Part shown: in pieces, positions 8,570-16,500 of the stretch
Position numbering within the stretch: the first letter of the stretch is position 1
Layout: each line of letters begins with the position of its first letter
DNA from: JAFKKS01 sp039808325
GTDB lineage: Bacteria > Pseudomonadota > Alphaproteobacteria > Rhizobiales > Xanthobacteraceae
Assembly: GCA_039808325.1 (NCBI GenBank)
Contig: JBDHSU010000044.1
Location: 1 to 28,132 of the forward strand
Direction of reading: 5' to 3'
DNA length: 28,132 bases
Translations under genes and position numbers: made by a program
The notes under the pieces: generated by a model
Told to the model about the DNA's origin: nothing
Databases searched by the model: none
Seen by the model: the letters and a program-made list of their open reading frames with translations, nothing else

Positions 8570-8584
8570 AAGAAAGGAAGAAGA

Positions 8585-9973
8585 ATGAGCCGAGACAGCG
8601 CCATCGCCCGCGCCCACAAGCATTTCGACAGCGGCGCGTTCAAGACCGACCTCGCCCGCCGCGTCGCGATCCCGACGGAGAGCCAGAATCCCGACCGCGC
8701 GCCGGAACTGCCGCGCTACCTGAACGAGGTCGTCAAACCCGAACTCGAAGCGCTCGGCTTCAAGACGCGCATTCTCACCCATGCGAAGGCGCGCGGGCCG
8801 TTCCTCTACGCGGAGCGTCATGAGGGCGACGGCCTGCCGACCGTGCTCGGCTACGGCCACGGCGACGTGATCCGCGGCCTCGACGCGCAATGGGACGCGG
8901 GCCTGTCGCCATGGACGCTGACCGAAAAGGGCGACCGCTATTACGGGCGCGGCGTCGTCGACAATAAAGGCCAGCACGCGATCAACGTCGCCGCGCAGCG
9001 CGCCGTGATCGAGGAGCGCGGCAAGCTCGGCTTCAATGCCAAATGGCTGATCGAGATGGGCGAGGAAGCGGGCTCCCCCGGCCTGCGCGAAGTCTGCGCC
9101 GAGAACAGGGACCTGCTGAAGGCGGACGTGCTGATCGGTTCGGACGGTCCGCGCCTCGGCGCCGACAAGCCGACGCTTTATCTCGGCACGCGCGGCGCGT
9201 TCCCGATCGACATCTGGATCGACGCGCGCGAGGGCGCGCACCATTCCGGCAACTGGGGCGGGCTCCTCTCCAGCCCGGCGATCCAGCTCGTGCACGCGCT
9301 GTCGACGATCACGACGCGCACCGGCGCGATCAACATTCCGGAATGGAAGCCGAAGGAGATCGCCCCGTCGGTGCGGCGCGCACTCGCGAATGTCGAGGTG
9401 AAGTCCGGCCCTGACGACCCCGAAATCGATCCGAACTGGGGCGAACCGGGCTTGAGCCTCGCCGAGAAGGTCTATGGCTGGTGCAGCTTCGAAATCCTGG
9501 CGATGAAGTCGGGCGTTCCGGAGACGCCGGTCAATGCCATTCCCGGGCGCGCCTGGGCGCGCGGGCAGTTGCGCTTCACGGTCGACATCGACACGAAGGA
9601 CGTGCTCCCCGCGCTGCGCCGTCACCTCGACAAGCACGGCTTCGACTTCGTGCAGGTCGCGCATGGCGGACGCGACGACATCATGAACGCGACGCGGCTC
9701 GACCCCGAGCATCCATGGGTCAAATGGGCCGCGCACTCGCTGGAGAAGACAATCGGCGCGCCGCCGACCATCCTGCCCAATCTCGGGGGCTCGCTGCCGA
9801 ACGATATCTTCGCCGATCTGCTGGGCTTGCCGACCGTCTGGGTGCCGCATTCCTATCCCGGCTGCTCGCAGCACGCGCCGAACGAGCATCTTCCCGTCGC
9901 CATCGCGCGCGAGGCGCTCGGCATCATGGCCGGGCTCTATTGGGATCTCGGCGAGAAGGGCACGCCGCGCTGA
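8585..9973 (+). CDS. M20 family metallopeptidase (dipeptidase/deacylase type)
   Basis: This is a cytoplasmic two-zinc hydrolase of the M20/ArgE/DapE/CPG2 group, 462 residues. The metal site is complete: His92 and Asp94 in GYGHGD, Asp126 in GRGVVDNKG, catalytic Glu160 and ligand Glu161 in MGEEAGSPG, Asp in IGSDGPR, and a C-terminal His in HSYPGCSQHAPNEH. A lid/dimerisation domain lies roughly between residues 205 and 340. The ATG at 8585 has AAGGAAG upstream; an in-frame TTG at 8555 lies inside the repeat and is not used. The gene follows the peptide importer on the same strand, so cleaving imported dipeptides or N-acyl amino acids is a reasonable inference, although the repeat in between may make it a separate unit. 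Substrate unknown. Confidence 0.9.
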   Translation: MSRDSAIARAHKHFDSGAFKTDLARRVAIPTESQNPDRAPELPRYLNEVVKPELEALGFKTRILTHAKARGPFLYAERHEGDGLPTVLGYGHGDVIRGLDAQWDAGLSPWTLTEKGDRYYGRGVVDNKGQHAINVAAQRAVIEERGKLGFNAKWLIEMGEEAGSPGLREVCAENRDLLKADVLIGSDGPRLGADKPTLYLGTRGAFPIDIWIDAREGAHHSGNWGGLLSSPAIQLVHALSTITTRTGAINIPEWKPKEIAPSVRRALANVEVKSGPDDPEIDPNWGEPGLSLAEKVYGWCSFEILAMKSGVPETPVNAIPGRAWARGQLRFTVDIDTKDVLPALRRHLDKHGFDFVQVAHGGRDDIMNATRLDPEHPWVKWAAHSLEKTIGAPPTILPNLGGSLPNDIFADLLGLPTVWVPHSYPGCSQHAPNEHLPVAIAREALGIMAGLYWDLGEKGTPR

Positions 9974-9983
9974 GCCTCCGCGC

Positions 9984-10076
9984 GTCATGCCCGCGAAGGC
10001 GGGCATCCAGTAGCCCCGGTCTATCGATGGACCGAGAGCGCACGGCGTACTGGGTCCCCGCCTTCGCGGGGACGAC
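9984..10076. repeat. Intergenic palindromic repeat A (CCCGCGAAGGCGGG type)
   Basis: A 93-bp element with two 30-bp arms: GTCATGCCCGCGAAGGCGGG starts the left arm (9984-10013), and the right arm (10047-10076) is its reverse complement with a few changes (GTCGTCCCCGCGAAGGCGGG when read on the minus strand). Each arm itself contains the small palindrome CCCGC-GAAG-GCGGG. This is a well-known repeat type of alphaproteobacterial chromosomes. It lies exactly in the convergent gap between the peptidase (ends 9973) and tadA (ends 10086), so it can serve as a two-way terminator. Confidence 0.9.
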
Positions 10077-10085
10077 AATCGATGT

Positions 10086-10547
10086 TTAGCGTCGCGCGCT
10101 GAAGAAGTCGCGAAGGAGCGTAGCGGAGTCGGCCTCGCCGATGCCGCCATAGACATCGGGTCGGTGGTGGCACGTGGGAGCGTCGAAAAAACGCACGCCG
10201 CTCTCCACCGCCCCGCCCTTCGGGTCGGCGGCGCCGTAATACACGCGCCGGATGCGCGCGAAGGAGATTGCCGCCGCGCACATCGCGCAGGGCTCGAGCG
10301 TGACATAGAGATCGCAGCCGGTCAGCCGCTCGCTGCCGAGCACGGCTGCGGCGGCCCGGATCGCGATGAGTTCCGCATGCGCGGTCGGGTCGCGATCCGT
10401 AAGCGTGCGGTTGCCCGCACGCGCCAGCACCGCGCCGGAGCGGACGATCACGCAGCCGACAGGAACCTCGCCGCGCGTGCCGGCGGCGCGGGCCTCGTCC
10501 AAAGCCATCTGCATGAAGGGTGGAGACGGCAACGCTTTTCCTGTCAT
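10086..10547 (-). CDS. tadA: tRNA-specific adenosine deaminase
   Basis: TadA deaminates adenosine 34 in the anticodon of tRNA-Arg(ACG) to inosine and is essential in most bacteria. The 153-residue frame has the cytidine-deaminase fold with zinc ligands His57 and Cys87/Cys90 and the proton-shuttle Glu59 (motifs HAE and PCAMC), plus the TadA-specific stretch FARIRRVYYGAADPKGGAVESG. The start is uncertain: the ATG at 10547 has no ribosome site and sits inside palindromic repeat B. An in-frame TTG at 10532 has AGGAAAA just upstream, and an ATG at 10514 (MQMALDEA) matches where most homologues begin. The gene is divergent from the rluB-like gene. Confidence 0.95.
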   Translation of the reverse strand: MTGKALPSPPFMQMALDEARAAGTRGEVPVGCVIVRSGAVLARAGNRTLTDRDPTAHAELIAIRAAAAVLGSERLTGCDLYVTLEPCAMCAAAISFARIRRVYYGAADPKGGAVESGVRFFDAPTCHHRPDVYGGIGEADSATLLRDFFSARR

Positions 10548-10698
10548 TTCGAAAGCCGCACTCGCAGCGGCGCTTTGCGCCGTGCGAGGACAAGCTCCGC
10601 TGGCGATCCGGAATCCATAGCCCTAATCCTCACGATTGCGATAGACAGGGGTTATGGATTCCGGGTTCGCGGCTACGCCCGCGCTCCGGAACGACGGG
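10541..10698. repeat. Intergenic palindromic repeat B, spanning the tadA/rluB divergent gap
   Basis: The inner arms CCGGAATCCATAGCCC (10608-10623) and GGGGTTATGGATTCCGG (10648-10664) are reverse complements at 15 of 16 positions. The outer ends (CTGTCATTTCG at left, CGGAACGACGGG at right) pair imperfectly. The element fills the whole region between the two divergent genes, supplies the upstream-most ATG of tadA, and ends directly before the GGGAGAGG ribosome site of the rluB-like gene. Its TATGGATTCCGG core is shared with repeat C at 18364-18493. Confidence 0.8.
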
Positions 10699-10704
10699 AG
10701 AGGT

Positions 10705-11727
10705 ATGACCACCAAACCGCACGCCGGCGAGCGTATCGCCAAGGTGATCGCCCGCGCAGGGCTCGCGTCGCGCCGCGAGGCGGAAACCTGGGTCGCCGCC
10801 GGGCGCGTGAGCGTCAACGGCGCGGCGATCACCTCGCCGGCACTGAACGTCACCGCCGGGGACCGCATTGCCATCGACGGCAAGCCATTGCCGGCGCGGG
10901 AGCGCACGCGGCTGTTCCTCTATCACAAGCCGCGCGGGCTCGTGACCACGCACGCCGACCCGCAAGGCCGCCCGACGATCTTCGCCGCGCTGCCGAAGGA
11001 ACTCCCGCGCCTCATCAGCATCGGGCGGCTCGACCTCAACACCGAGGGCCTGCTCCTGCTCACCAATGACGGCGGGCTCGCGCGCGTGCTGGAGCTGCCG
11101 GAAACCGGCTGGCTGCGGCGCTACCGCGTGCGCGCGAACGGCACGATCACGCAAGCCGCGCTCGACGCGCTGCGCGACGGCGTCACCGTCGAGGGCATCC
11201 GCTACGGCGCCATCGAGGCGACGCTCGACCGCATCCAGGGCGCGAATGTCTGGCTCACCTTCGCGATCCGCGAGGGAAAGAACCGCGAAGTGCGCAACGT
11301 CCTCGACCATCTCGGGCTGCGCGTGAACCGGCTGATCCGCGTCTCGTTCGGCCCGTTCCAGCTCGCGGAACTCGAACAGGGCACGGTGGAGGAAGTAAAG
11401 GCACGCGTGCTGCGCGAGCAGCTCGGCGAGCGGATCGCGAAACTCGCGGGCGCGGATTTTTCGGAGCCGCCGGCGGTTCGCGAGAAGATCGCGCCGCGAG
11501 CTCCGCGCCGCACCCCCGAGGCACATCCCGGCCACGCCGGCGAGCCTCGAAAGGGAGCGCCCCCCTATCGCGAAAACAAGCGCGGCCAAAACACGCGCGA
11601 TCAGGACAAGCCTCGCCAGAGCAAACACGACCAGGAGCGGCGCAACGGGCCGCCGCGCCGGGCATCCGACCGCGCCCGCGGCAAAGGGCGCCGCCATGCC
11701 CATCCCTCATCGGACCCTAAACGCTGA
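10705..11727 (+). CDS. rluB: rRNA pseudouridine synthase, RluB/RsuA family
   Basis: The enzyme isomerises a uridine in 23S rRNA (position 2605 in the E. coli RluB case) or 16S rRNA (RsuA). It has 340 residues: an S4 RNA-binding domain at about 8-55, then the catalytic domain with Asp110 in GRLDLNTEGLLLLTNDG, and EGKNREVRN near 210. The ATG at 10705 (MTTKPHAGER) is preceded by GGGAGAGG; an ATG at 10654 in the same frame lies in repeat B and only adds residues encoded by the repeat. After about residue 255 comes a long basic, Arg/Pro/Gly-rich tail that looks disordered and probably binds RNA, as is common in alphaproteobacteria. The stop overlaps the rsmD start (TGATG). RluB is favoured over RsuA or RluE by length and tail, but the target is not proven. 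Confidence 0.9.
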   Translation: MTTKPHAGERIAKVIARAGLASRREAETWVAAGRVSVNGAAITSPALNVTAGDRIAIDGKPLPARERTRLFLYHKPRGLVTTHADPQGRPTIFAALPKELPRLISIGRLDLNTEGLLLLTNDGGLARVLELPETGWLRRYRVRANGTITQAALDALRDGVTVEGIRYGAIEATLDRIQGANVWLTFAIREGKNREVRNVLDHLGLRVNRLIRVSFGPFQLAELEQGTVEEVKARVLREQLGERIAKLAGADFSEPPAVREKIAPRAPRRTPEAHPGHAGEPRKGAPPYRENKRGQNTRDQDKPRQSKHDQERRNGPPRRASDRARGKGRRHAHPSSDPKR

Positions 11728-12278
11728 TGCGAATCGTCGGAGGACGGCTGCGCGGCCGCACGTTGCAAGCGCCGAAGACGCAAGCGATCCGGCCGACCGC
11801 GGACCGGCTGCGCGAGGCGCTCTTCAATATCCTTATGCATGCCTACGACGATCCGGTTTCCGGCGCACGCGTGCTCGACCTGTTCGCGGGCACCGGCGCG
11901 CTCGGGCTCGAAGCGCTTTCGCGCGGCGCGCAATTCGTTCTGTTCGTCGATGACGGCGTCGAGGCGCGGGCGTTGCTGCGCGGCAATGTAGAGGCGCTCG
12001 GAGGGGGCGGCACGTCGCGCGTGTTCCGGCGCGACGCGACAAAGCTCGGCCCGGCGCATCCGGTGCCGCCTTTCTCGCTCGTGCTCGCCGATCCGCCTTA
12101 CGGCAAAGGGCTGGGCGAAGCGGCGCTCGCCTCGGCACGGGCGGGCGGATGGCTCACGCCAGGGGCGCTGGCGGTCGTCGAGGAAGCGAAAGGTGCCTTC
12201 GCCGCGCCGTCGGGCTTCATCGAACTGGAGCGGCGCGCCTACGACGATACCGAGTTCACGTTCTTGCGCGTCGCATAA
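11727..12278 (+). CDS. rsmD: 16S rRNA (guanine(966)-N(2))-methyltransferase
   Basis: RsmD methylates G966 of 16S rRNA in the small subunit, using S-adenosylmethionine. The 183-residue protein has the expected size and order: N-terminal MRIVGGRLRGRTL and IRPTADRLREALFNIL, the SAM-binding loop DLFAGTGALG at 51-60, the acidic strand-2 end at VDD (74-76), and the catalytic DPPY at 122-125. It starts on the last base of the preceding stop codon, so it is translationally coupled to the pseudouridine synthase gene, which fits a small rRNA-modification operon. Confidence 0.95.
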   Translation: MRIVGGRLRGRTLQAPKTQAIRPTADRLREALFNILMHAYDDPVSGARVLDLFAGTGALGLEALSRGAQFVLFVDDGVEARALLRGNVEALGGGGTSRVFRRDATKLGPAHPVPPFSLVLADPPYGKGLGEAALASARAGGWLTPGALAVVEEAKGAFAAPSGFIELERRAYDDTEFTFLRVA

Positions 12279-12380
12279 CGAGAAATGCGCCGCCCGTCCC
12301 CGCTGAACACAGCCTTTCCCAAACACGGGTTGAACCGAGGCGGCTGGCGGACCACCATCCGCGGCATGATTCGAGGCAAA

Positions 12381-13088
12381 ATGGCCAAAGGGGGCGGCAA
12401 GGCCGCGACGGCGGAGCTTCCGCTGGACGCGCCGCGCGAGCGGCCGACGTTCAAGCGCGAACGGCGCGCGCTGGCGCGCGGCCTGCTCACGGTCGCCGGC
12501 TGCGACGAGGCCGGACGCGGACCGCTCGCCGGCCCCGTCGTCGCCGCCGCCGTCATCCTCGATCCGAAGCGCGTGCCGCGCGGGCTCGACGATTCCAAGC
12601 GCCTCAGCGCGGAGGAGCGCGAGAAGCTCTACGAACGCATTTGCGCGACGGCGCAGGTTTCGATCGCCTTCGGCTCGACCGCCCGCATCGATCGCGACAA
12701 CATCCTGCAAGCGTCGCTGTGGGCGCTGGCGCGCGCGGTGATCTCGCTGCCGTCCGCGCCGGAGTTCGTCTATGTCGACGGCCGTGACCGGATCGCGGTG
12801 CCGTGCGAATGCCAGGCGGTCATCGGCGGCGACGGACTCGTGGCCTCCATCGCCGCCGCCTCCATCGTCGCCAAGGTAACGCGCGACCGGCTGATGAAAC
12901 GGCTCGGCGCGGCGCACCCCGGTTACGGCTTCGAGCAGCATATGGGATACGGCGTTCCCGCCCACCTGGAAGCACTGTCACGGCTCGGCCCGACGCCGCA
13001 TCACCGCCGCTCCTTCGCTCCGGTCGCGGCGCTTTATGCGCGCGCCGCCCCTGTCGATGACGCCATAACGCTTCCCATCGCCGTCTAA
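12381..13088 (+). CDS. rnhB: Ribonuclease HII
   Basis: RNase HII cuts RNA-DNA hybrids and starts removal of single ribonucleotides from DNA. With the start at 12381 (MAKGGGKAAT, GAGG 5 nt upstream) it has 235 residues. The catalytic four are visible: Asp42 and Glu43 in CDEAGRGPLAGPVVAAAV, Asp133 in YVDGRDRI and Asp151 in IGGDG. SIVAKVTRDRLM and HPGYGFEQHMGYG are also family signatures. In-frame ATGs at 12285 and 12366 would add up to 32 residues without recognisable conservation; the first has only a weak GAGA upstream. It follows rsmD by about 100 nt and may be read from the same transcript. Confidence 0.95.
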   Translation: MAKGGGKAATAELPLDAPRERPTFKRERRALARGLLTVAGCDEAGRGPLAGPVVAAAVILDPKRVPRGLDDSKRLSAEEREKLYERICATAQVSIAFGSTARIDRDNILQASLWALARAVISLPSAPEFVYVDGRDRIAVPCECQAVIGGDGLVASIAAASIVAKVTRDRLMKRLGAAHPGYGFEQHMGYGVPAHLEALSRLGPTPHHRRSFAPVAALYARAAPVDDAITLPIAV

Positions 13089-13123
13089 TCGCCTGAAATT
13101 GGGGCTCCAAGGACGGCAAGAGG

Positions 13124-13151
13124 TATTCGGCACCCGATCTCCCACCGAATA
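13124..13151. promoter_or_regulatory. Small dyad upstream of the GT39-like gene
   Basis: TATTCGG (13124-13130) and CCGAATA (13145-13151) form an exact 7-bp inverted repeat with a 14-nt spacer, about 36-63 nt ahead of the ATG at 13187. It could be an operator or the 3' stem of rnhB, but a 7-bp dyad can occur by chance. Confidence 0.25.
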
Positions 13152-13186
13152 TTGTCTCGCGCGTCCTCTCCAATCGTCCGGCTCAA

Positions 13187-14698
13187 ATGCCTTTCATTGC
13201 CCTGATCGTCGAGTTCTTGCGGGCCCGGCCGGCCGCGCTTGCCGCCGCCGCCATCGGCGCGCAAGGACTCATTTGGGTGCTTTTGCCGACGATCCTCTAC
13301 GCGAGCCCACCGGGAGAGTTGGCGCAAGTGCTGGCCGTCGGCCACGAATGGCAGATCGGATCGTGGCTCGGCCCTCCCCTTGCGCCCTGGCTCGCTGAAC
13401 TCGCCTTTCGCGCCGCCGGATGGTTCGGTATCTATCTGCTGGCGCAGATTTGCGTCGCCGCCGCGCTGTGGGTGTCGTTCGTGCTCGGTCGGCGGCTCCT
13501 TGGCGCCACCTACGCCGCGATGGCGGTGCTGCTGATGGCGGGCGTCCTCGCGCTCACGGTGCCGACGCCCGACTTCGGCCCGGCCGTTCTGGCGATGCCG
13601 TTGACGGCGTGCGCCCTGCTCGCCTATTGGCGCGGCCTGACGGAGAGGCGGGCCGCCCAATGGCTCATGCTCGGCGGCGCGCTGGGCCTGCTTGGCCTCA
13701 CCTCCTCCTGGGCGTTACTGCTCATGGCGCTGCTTGCCGCCTTCACGGTGGCGACGCCGGAAGGCCGCGCGGCGCTGCGCGACTTCGATCCGTGGGCGGC
13801 TGCCGCGCTCGCGCTGGTCATTCCGTTTCCCTATATCGGCTGGCTCCACCGAACCGGCCTCCCTTTTCCGCAGCCGCTCGATCTTGCCGCGACAACGAGC
13901 GCCCTTCTGCGGTGGCCAGTGATGGTGGCCGCCGTCGCGCTGGCGCATGCCGGCTTTGCGCTGCTCGTGCTAACCGCGAGCCCGGCGGGCGCCGATCGGC
14001 AGGCGCAAGTGCCGGAACTGGAGCGGGCTCCCTTCCTACCGCTGACGCAACGCTTCGCCGTTTTCTTCGCGCTCGCGCCGATCATTGCCGGAACCCTCGT
14101 CATCGCCGCGCTCGACCGGCCGTTGGCGGAGACGTGGAGCGGCTATCTCATGCTCATGTCCGGCATCGGCTTGATGGCGGTCGTGCCGACGCCGCTGCGC
14201 ATCTTCCGACAGCACCTGCTGGGCCCGGTCTGGCTGGCGGTCCTGCTGGCGCCGCCCGCCGCCATCGCCGGCATCATCCTCATACTGCCATGGACATCGG
14301 CCGCCGAACTCGTCACGCAGGAGCCGGCTTCGGCGATGGCCAGATTCTTCACCGACAGCTTCCATCGCCGCGTCGGGCAGAAGCTCGAGATCGTCGTCGG
14401 CGATACGCGCGATGCCTATCTCATTGCCGCGGCCTCGCATGACCGGCCGAGCGTCGCGTCGGCGGAACATCGCGATCGTACGCCCTGGGTGACGGATGCG
14501 GATATCGCACGCAAGGGCGGCGTGGTCGTTTGGCCGCTACGCGGCACTTCGGCCGAGCCGCCGCCGGCGCTGCGCGCGCGATTTCCCGATCTCGTCGCGG
14601 AGGTGCCGCCGAGTTTCCGCCGGCCGATCCAAGGGCTGCTGCCGACCTATCGGCTCGGCTGGGGCGTCATCCGCCCTAGCACTTCCATCGCCAAGTAG
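13187..14698 (+). CDS. Polytopic membrane protein, glycosyltransferase family 39 / ArnT-like
   Basis: This is a 503-residue inner-membrane protein with about ten or more hydrophobic segments in the first 370 residues and a soluble C-terminal part. The first periplasmic loop contains GHEWQIGSWLGPPLAPWLAEL, which corresponds to the YxxHPPLxxWL region of PMT_2/GT39 enzymes that move sugars from polyprenyl-phosphate carriers to lipids or proteins. The acidic pair usually seen at the start of this loop (Asp-Glu) is Gly-Glu here (PPGELAQV), so the active site is divergent. The ATG at 13187 has no good ribosome site. The gene is convergent with the next one, 7 nt apart. The acceptor is unknown; lipid A or cell-wall glycan modification is a guess. 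Confidence 0.75.
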   Translation: MPFIALIVEFLRARPAALAAAAIGAQGLIWVLLPTILYASPPGELAQVLAVGHEWQIGSWLGPPLAPWLAELAFRAAGWFGIYLLAQICVAAALWVSFVLGRRLLGATYAAMAVLLMAGVLALTVPTPDFGPAVLAMPLTACALLAYWRGLTERRAAQWLMLGGALGLLGLTSSWALLLMALLAAFTVATPEGRAALRDFDPWAAAALALVIPFPYIGWLHRTGLPFPQPLDLAATTSALLRWPVMVAAVALAHAGFALLVLTASPAGADRQAQVPELERAPFLPLTQRFAVFFALAPIIAGTLVIAALDRPLAETWSGYLMLMSGIGLMAVVPTPLRIFRQHLLGPVWLAVLLAPPAAIAGIILILPWTSAAELVTQEPASAMARFFTDSFHRRVGQKLEIVVGDTRDAYLIAAASHDRPSVASAEHRDRTPWVTDADIARKGGVVVWPLRGTSAEPPPALRARFPDLVAEVPPSFRRPIQGLLPTYRLGWGVIRPSTSIAK

Positions 14699-14705
14699 GT
14701 GAAAA

Positions 14706-15335
14706 TCAGCGGCGTGCTTCGGGGAGGATCGACGCGAGCGCGTCGATGGTCTTGCGGCCGAAATCGAGGCCGGCGCCGACGAGCTTCGCCGGCTGCTCGA
14801 CGCCGACACTGACGATCGTCTGCCCCGCACTTGCTACGGCGTCGGGTATCCGCACGCCGAGGACGCGCGTTTCGCGCGGCTTGTCCGCGTCGGCGGAGGC
14901 AACCGCCTTGTCGCTTTCACGCGGCGGAACAGGCGCAGCGTCAGCCGCCACGATCGGCTGCGGCTCCGTGGCGGACGCCGATACGCGCGCGACGGTGGGC
15001 GTCTCGCGGGACGCTTCCCGGCCTTGACGGATACGCCGCATCGCAGCGGCGACCGGCGGCAGCGCGATGATCTGCTCGGCCTCGCGGGTGTCGACGATAC
15101 GCCGCGGCTCAATCGGACGCAGCGCGTGAGCGTGTTCGGCATCGATGACGGCGATGCTCAAGGGCGACGGGGGCGCCACTTCGGCACGCGCGGACGGCGC
15201 GGGCGCCGTCTCCTTCGAGCCGAGATGATAGGTGGAGAGAAGGTAAGCGCTGATCACGCTCGCGGCGACAGGCGGCACCACCTGCAGCACGAGCTTCGAA
15301 ACCCATTGCAGCCAAGCAAGGAAAGGCGCGGACAC
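14706..15335 (-). CDS. Hypothetical membrane-anchored Ala/Pro-rich protein
   Basis: I do not recognise this family. It has 209 residues, starting at a GTG at 15335 with a GGAG ribosome site upstream. Residues about 12-34 form one hydrophobic segment (VSKLVLQVVPPVAASVISAY) with no cleavage site, so it is probably a signal anchor. Residues 40-150 are rich in Ala, Pro, Glu and Arg and look disordered. The last 50 residues (GVRIPDAVASAGQTIVSVGV and following) may form an amphipathic helix. The opposite strand is also open here in pieces, but this frame has the membrane segment and a proper start. It lies downstream of cydB on the same strand, 149 nt away; I see no functional link. Confidence 0.65.
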   Translation of the reverse strand: MSAPFLAWLQWVSKLVLQVVPPVAASVISAYLLSTYHLGSKETAPAPSARAEVAPPSPLSIAVIDAEHAHALRPIEPRRIVDTREAEQIIALPPVAAAMRRIRQGREASRETPTVARVSASATEPQPIVAADAAPVPPRESDKAVASADADKPRETRVLGVRIPDAVASAGQTIVSVGVEQPAKLVGAGLDFGRKTIDALASILPEARR

Positions 15336-15484
15336 GGAAGCACTCCGGGAGACGTGGCGCTACCTGGATGGCCCCGCTTTAGGACGCGATCGTGGACGGC
15401 CGCGCGCAAATCCGCGGAGTTTTCTTGTCTTTCGTAAGGCAGCTTATGAATGCGGCTTCGCCGCCACGGATGCCGGGGGCCTTT

Positions 15485-16489
15485 TCAATGATAGCCCTGC
15501 CCTTCCGGCACCTTGCCGCGGAACAACCAATAGGAATAGGCGGTATAGATCAGGATGATCGGCAGCATGATCAGCGTGCCGACCAGCATGAAGAGCTGTG
15601 AGGACGGATGCGCGGCCGTGTCCCACACCGTCAGCGAAGGCGGCACGAGATACGGAAAACTCGAAATCACCAGCCCGAAATAGCCGAGGAAGAACAATCC
15701 GATGCTGGCGAAGAACGGCAGCGCCTCGCGTCCGGCGTCGAGCCAGTGCCAAGTCGCCCAGGCGAGCAGAACGGCGGCGGCCGGCACGGGCCAGAGCAGG
15801 AAGATGTTCGGCGTCGAGAACCAGCGCTCGGCGATGCGCTCGAAGGCCAGCGGCGTCCACAGGCTGACGATTCCCATCAGGATCATCACGGCGGCGAGCA
15901 TTATCTTCGCCTGTCCGCGCGCGCGTTCGGCGACGGGGCCTTCCGCCTTCATCATCAGCCACGTCGCGCCAAGCAATCCGTAGCCCGCCGCGAGGCCAAG
16001 CGCGCAGACAAGCGCGAACGGCGTCGCCCAGTCGAAAGCGCCGCCGGCGAAAGCGCGGTTTTCGACCTTCACGCCCTGGATCAAGCCGCCGAGCACGAAG
16101 CCCTGCGACAGCGTCGCGACCAGCGAGCCGGCCCAGAACGCGAAGTTCCAGTACTTCTTGCTGGATTCAGCGATATGGCGAAACTCGAAGGCGACGCCGC
16201 GGAAGACGAGCGCCAGCAGCATCGTGATCACCGGAATATAGAACGCCGGCATGATCACCGCATAAGCCCAGGGGAACGCGACGAACAATCCGCCGCCGCC
16301 GAGCACGAGCCATGTCTCGTTACCGTCCCAGAACGGCGCGATGGTGCGCACGATCTGATCGCGCTCGCTTTCGCTGCGGGTGAAAGGAAAGAGCAGGCCG
16401 AGCCCGAGATCGAAACCATCGAGAATGACGTAGAGCGCCACGGCGGTGCCGATCACACCGGCCCAGATCAACGGGAGATACCATTCCAT
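15485..16489 (-). CDS. cydB: Cytochrome bd-type quinol oxidase subunit II
   Basis: Subunit II of the cytochrome bd/cyanide-insensitive oxidase, 334 residues and nine or so membrane segments. It supports heme insertion in subunit I and oxidises quinol with O2 as acceptor in the inner membrane. Clear features are the N-terminal MEWYLPLIWAGVIGTAVALY, the DGFDLGLGLLFPF motif, the WDGNETWLVLGGGGLFVAFP motif and the LVFRGVAFEFRH segment. The ribosome site GGAGG overlaps the stop codon of the VOC gene upstream (TGAGGAGG), so translation of the two is linked. No CydX-like small protein follows in the 149 nt downstream, as expected for the CIO branch. Confidence 0.95.
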   Translation of the reverse strand: MEWYLPLIWAGVIGTAVALYVILDGFDLGLGLLFPFTRSESERDQIVRTIAPFWDGNETWLVLGGGGLFVAFPWAYAVIMPAFYIPVITMLLALVFRGVAFEFRHIAESSKKYWNFAFWAGSLVATLSQGFVLGGLIQGVKVENRAFAGGAFDWATPFALVCALGLAAGYGLLGATWLMMKAEGPVAERARGQAKIMLAAVMILMGIVSLWTPLAFERIAERWFSTPNIFLLWPVPAAAVLLAWATWHWLDAGREALPFFASIGLFFLGYFGLVISSFPYLVPPSLTVWDTAAHPSSQLFMLVGTLIMLPIILIYTAYSYWLFRGKVPEGQGYH

Positions 16490-16500
16490 CGCCCGCCTCC

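Noticed and set aside
7361..10306. Very long minus-strand open frame of 981 codons
   Set aside because: It lies opposite the second ATPase, the peptidase and tadA, crosses repeat elements (giving the telltale repeat-derived stretch WMPAFAGMT), and its composition is Arg/Ala/His-rich as expected for the complement of high-GC genes.
15336..15484. Possible cydX-like small gene after cydB
   Set aside because: No start followed by the short hydrophobic frame typical of CydX; CIO-type oxidases normally lack it.
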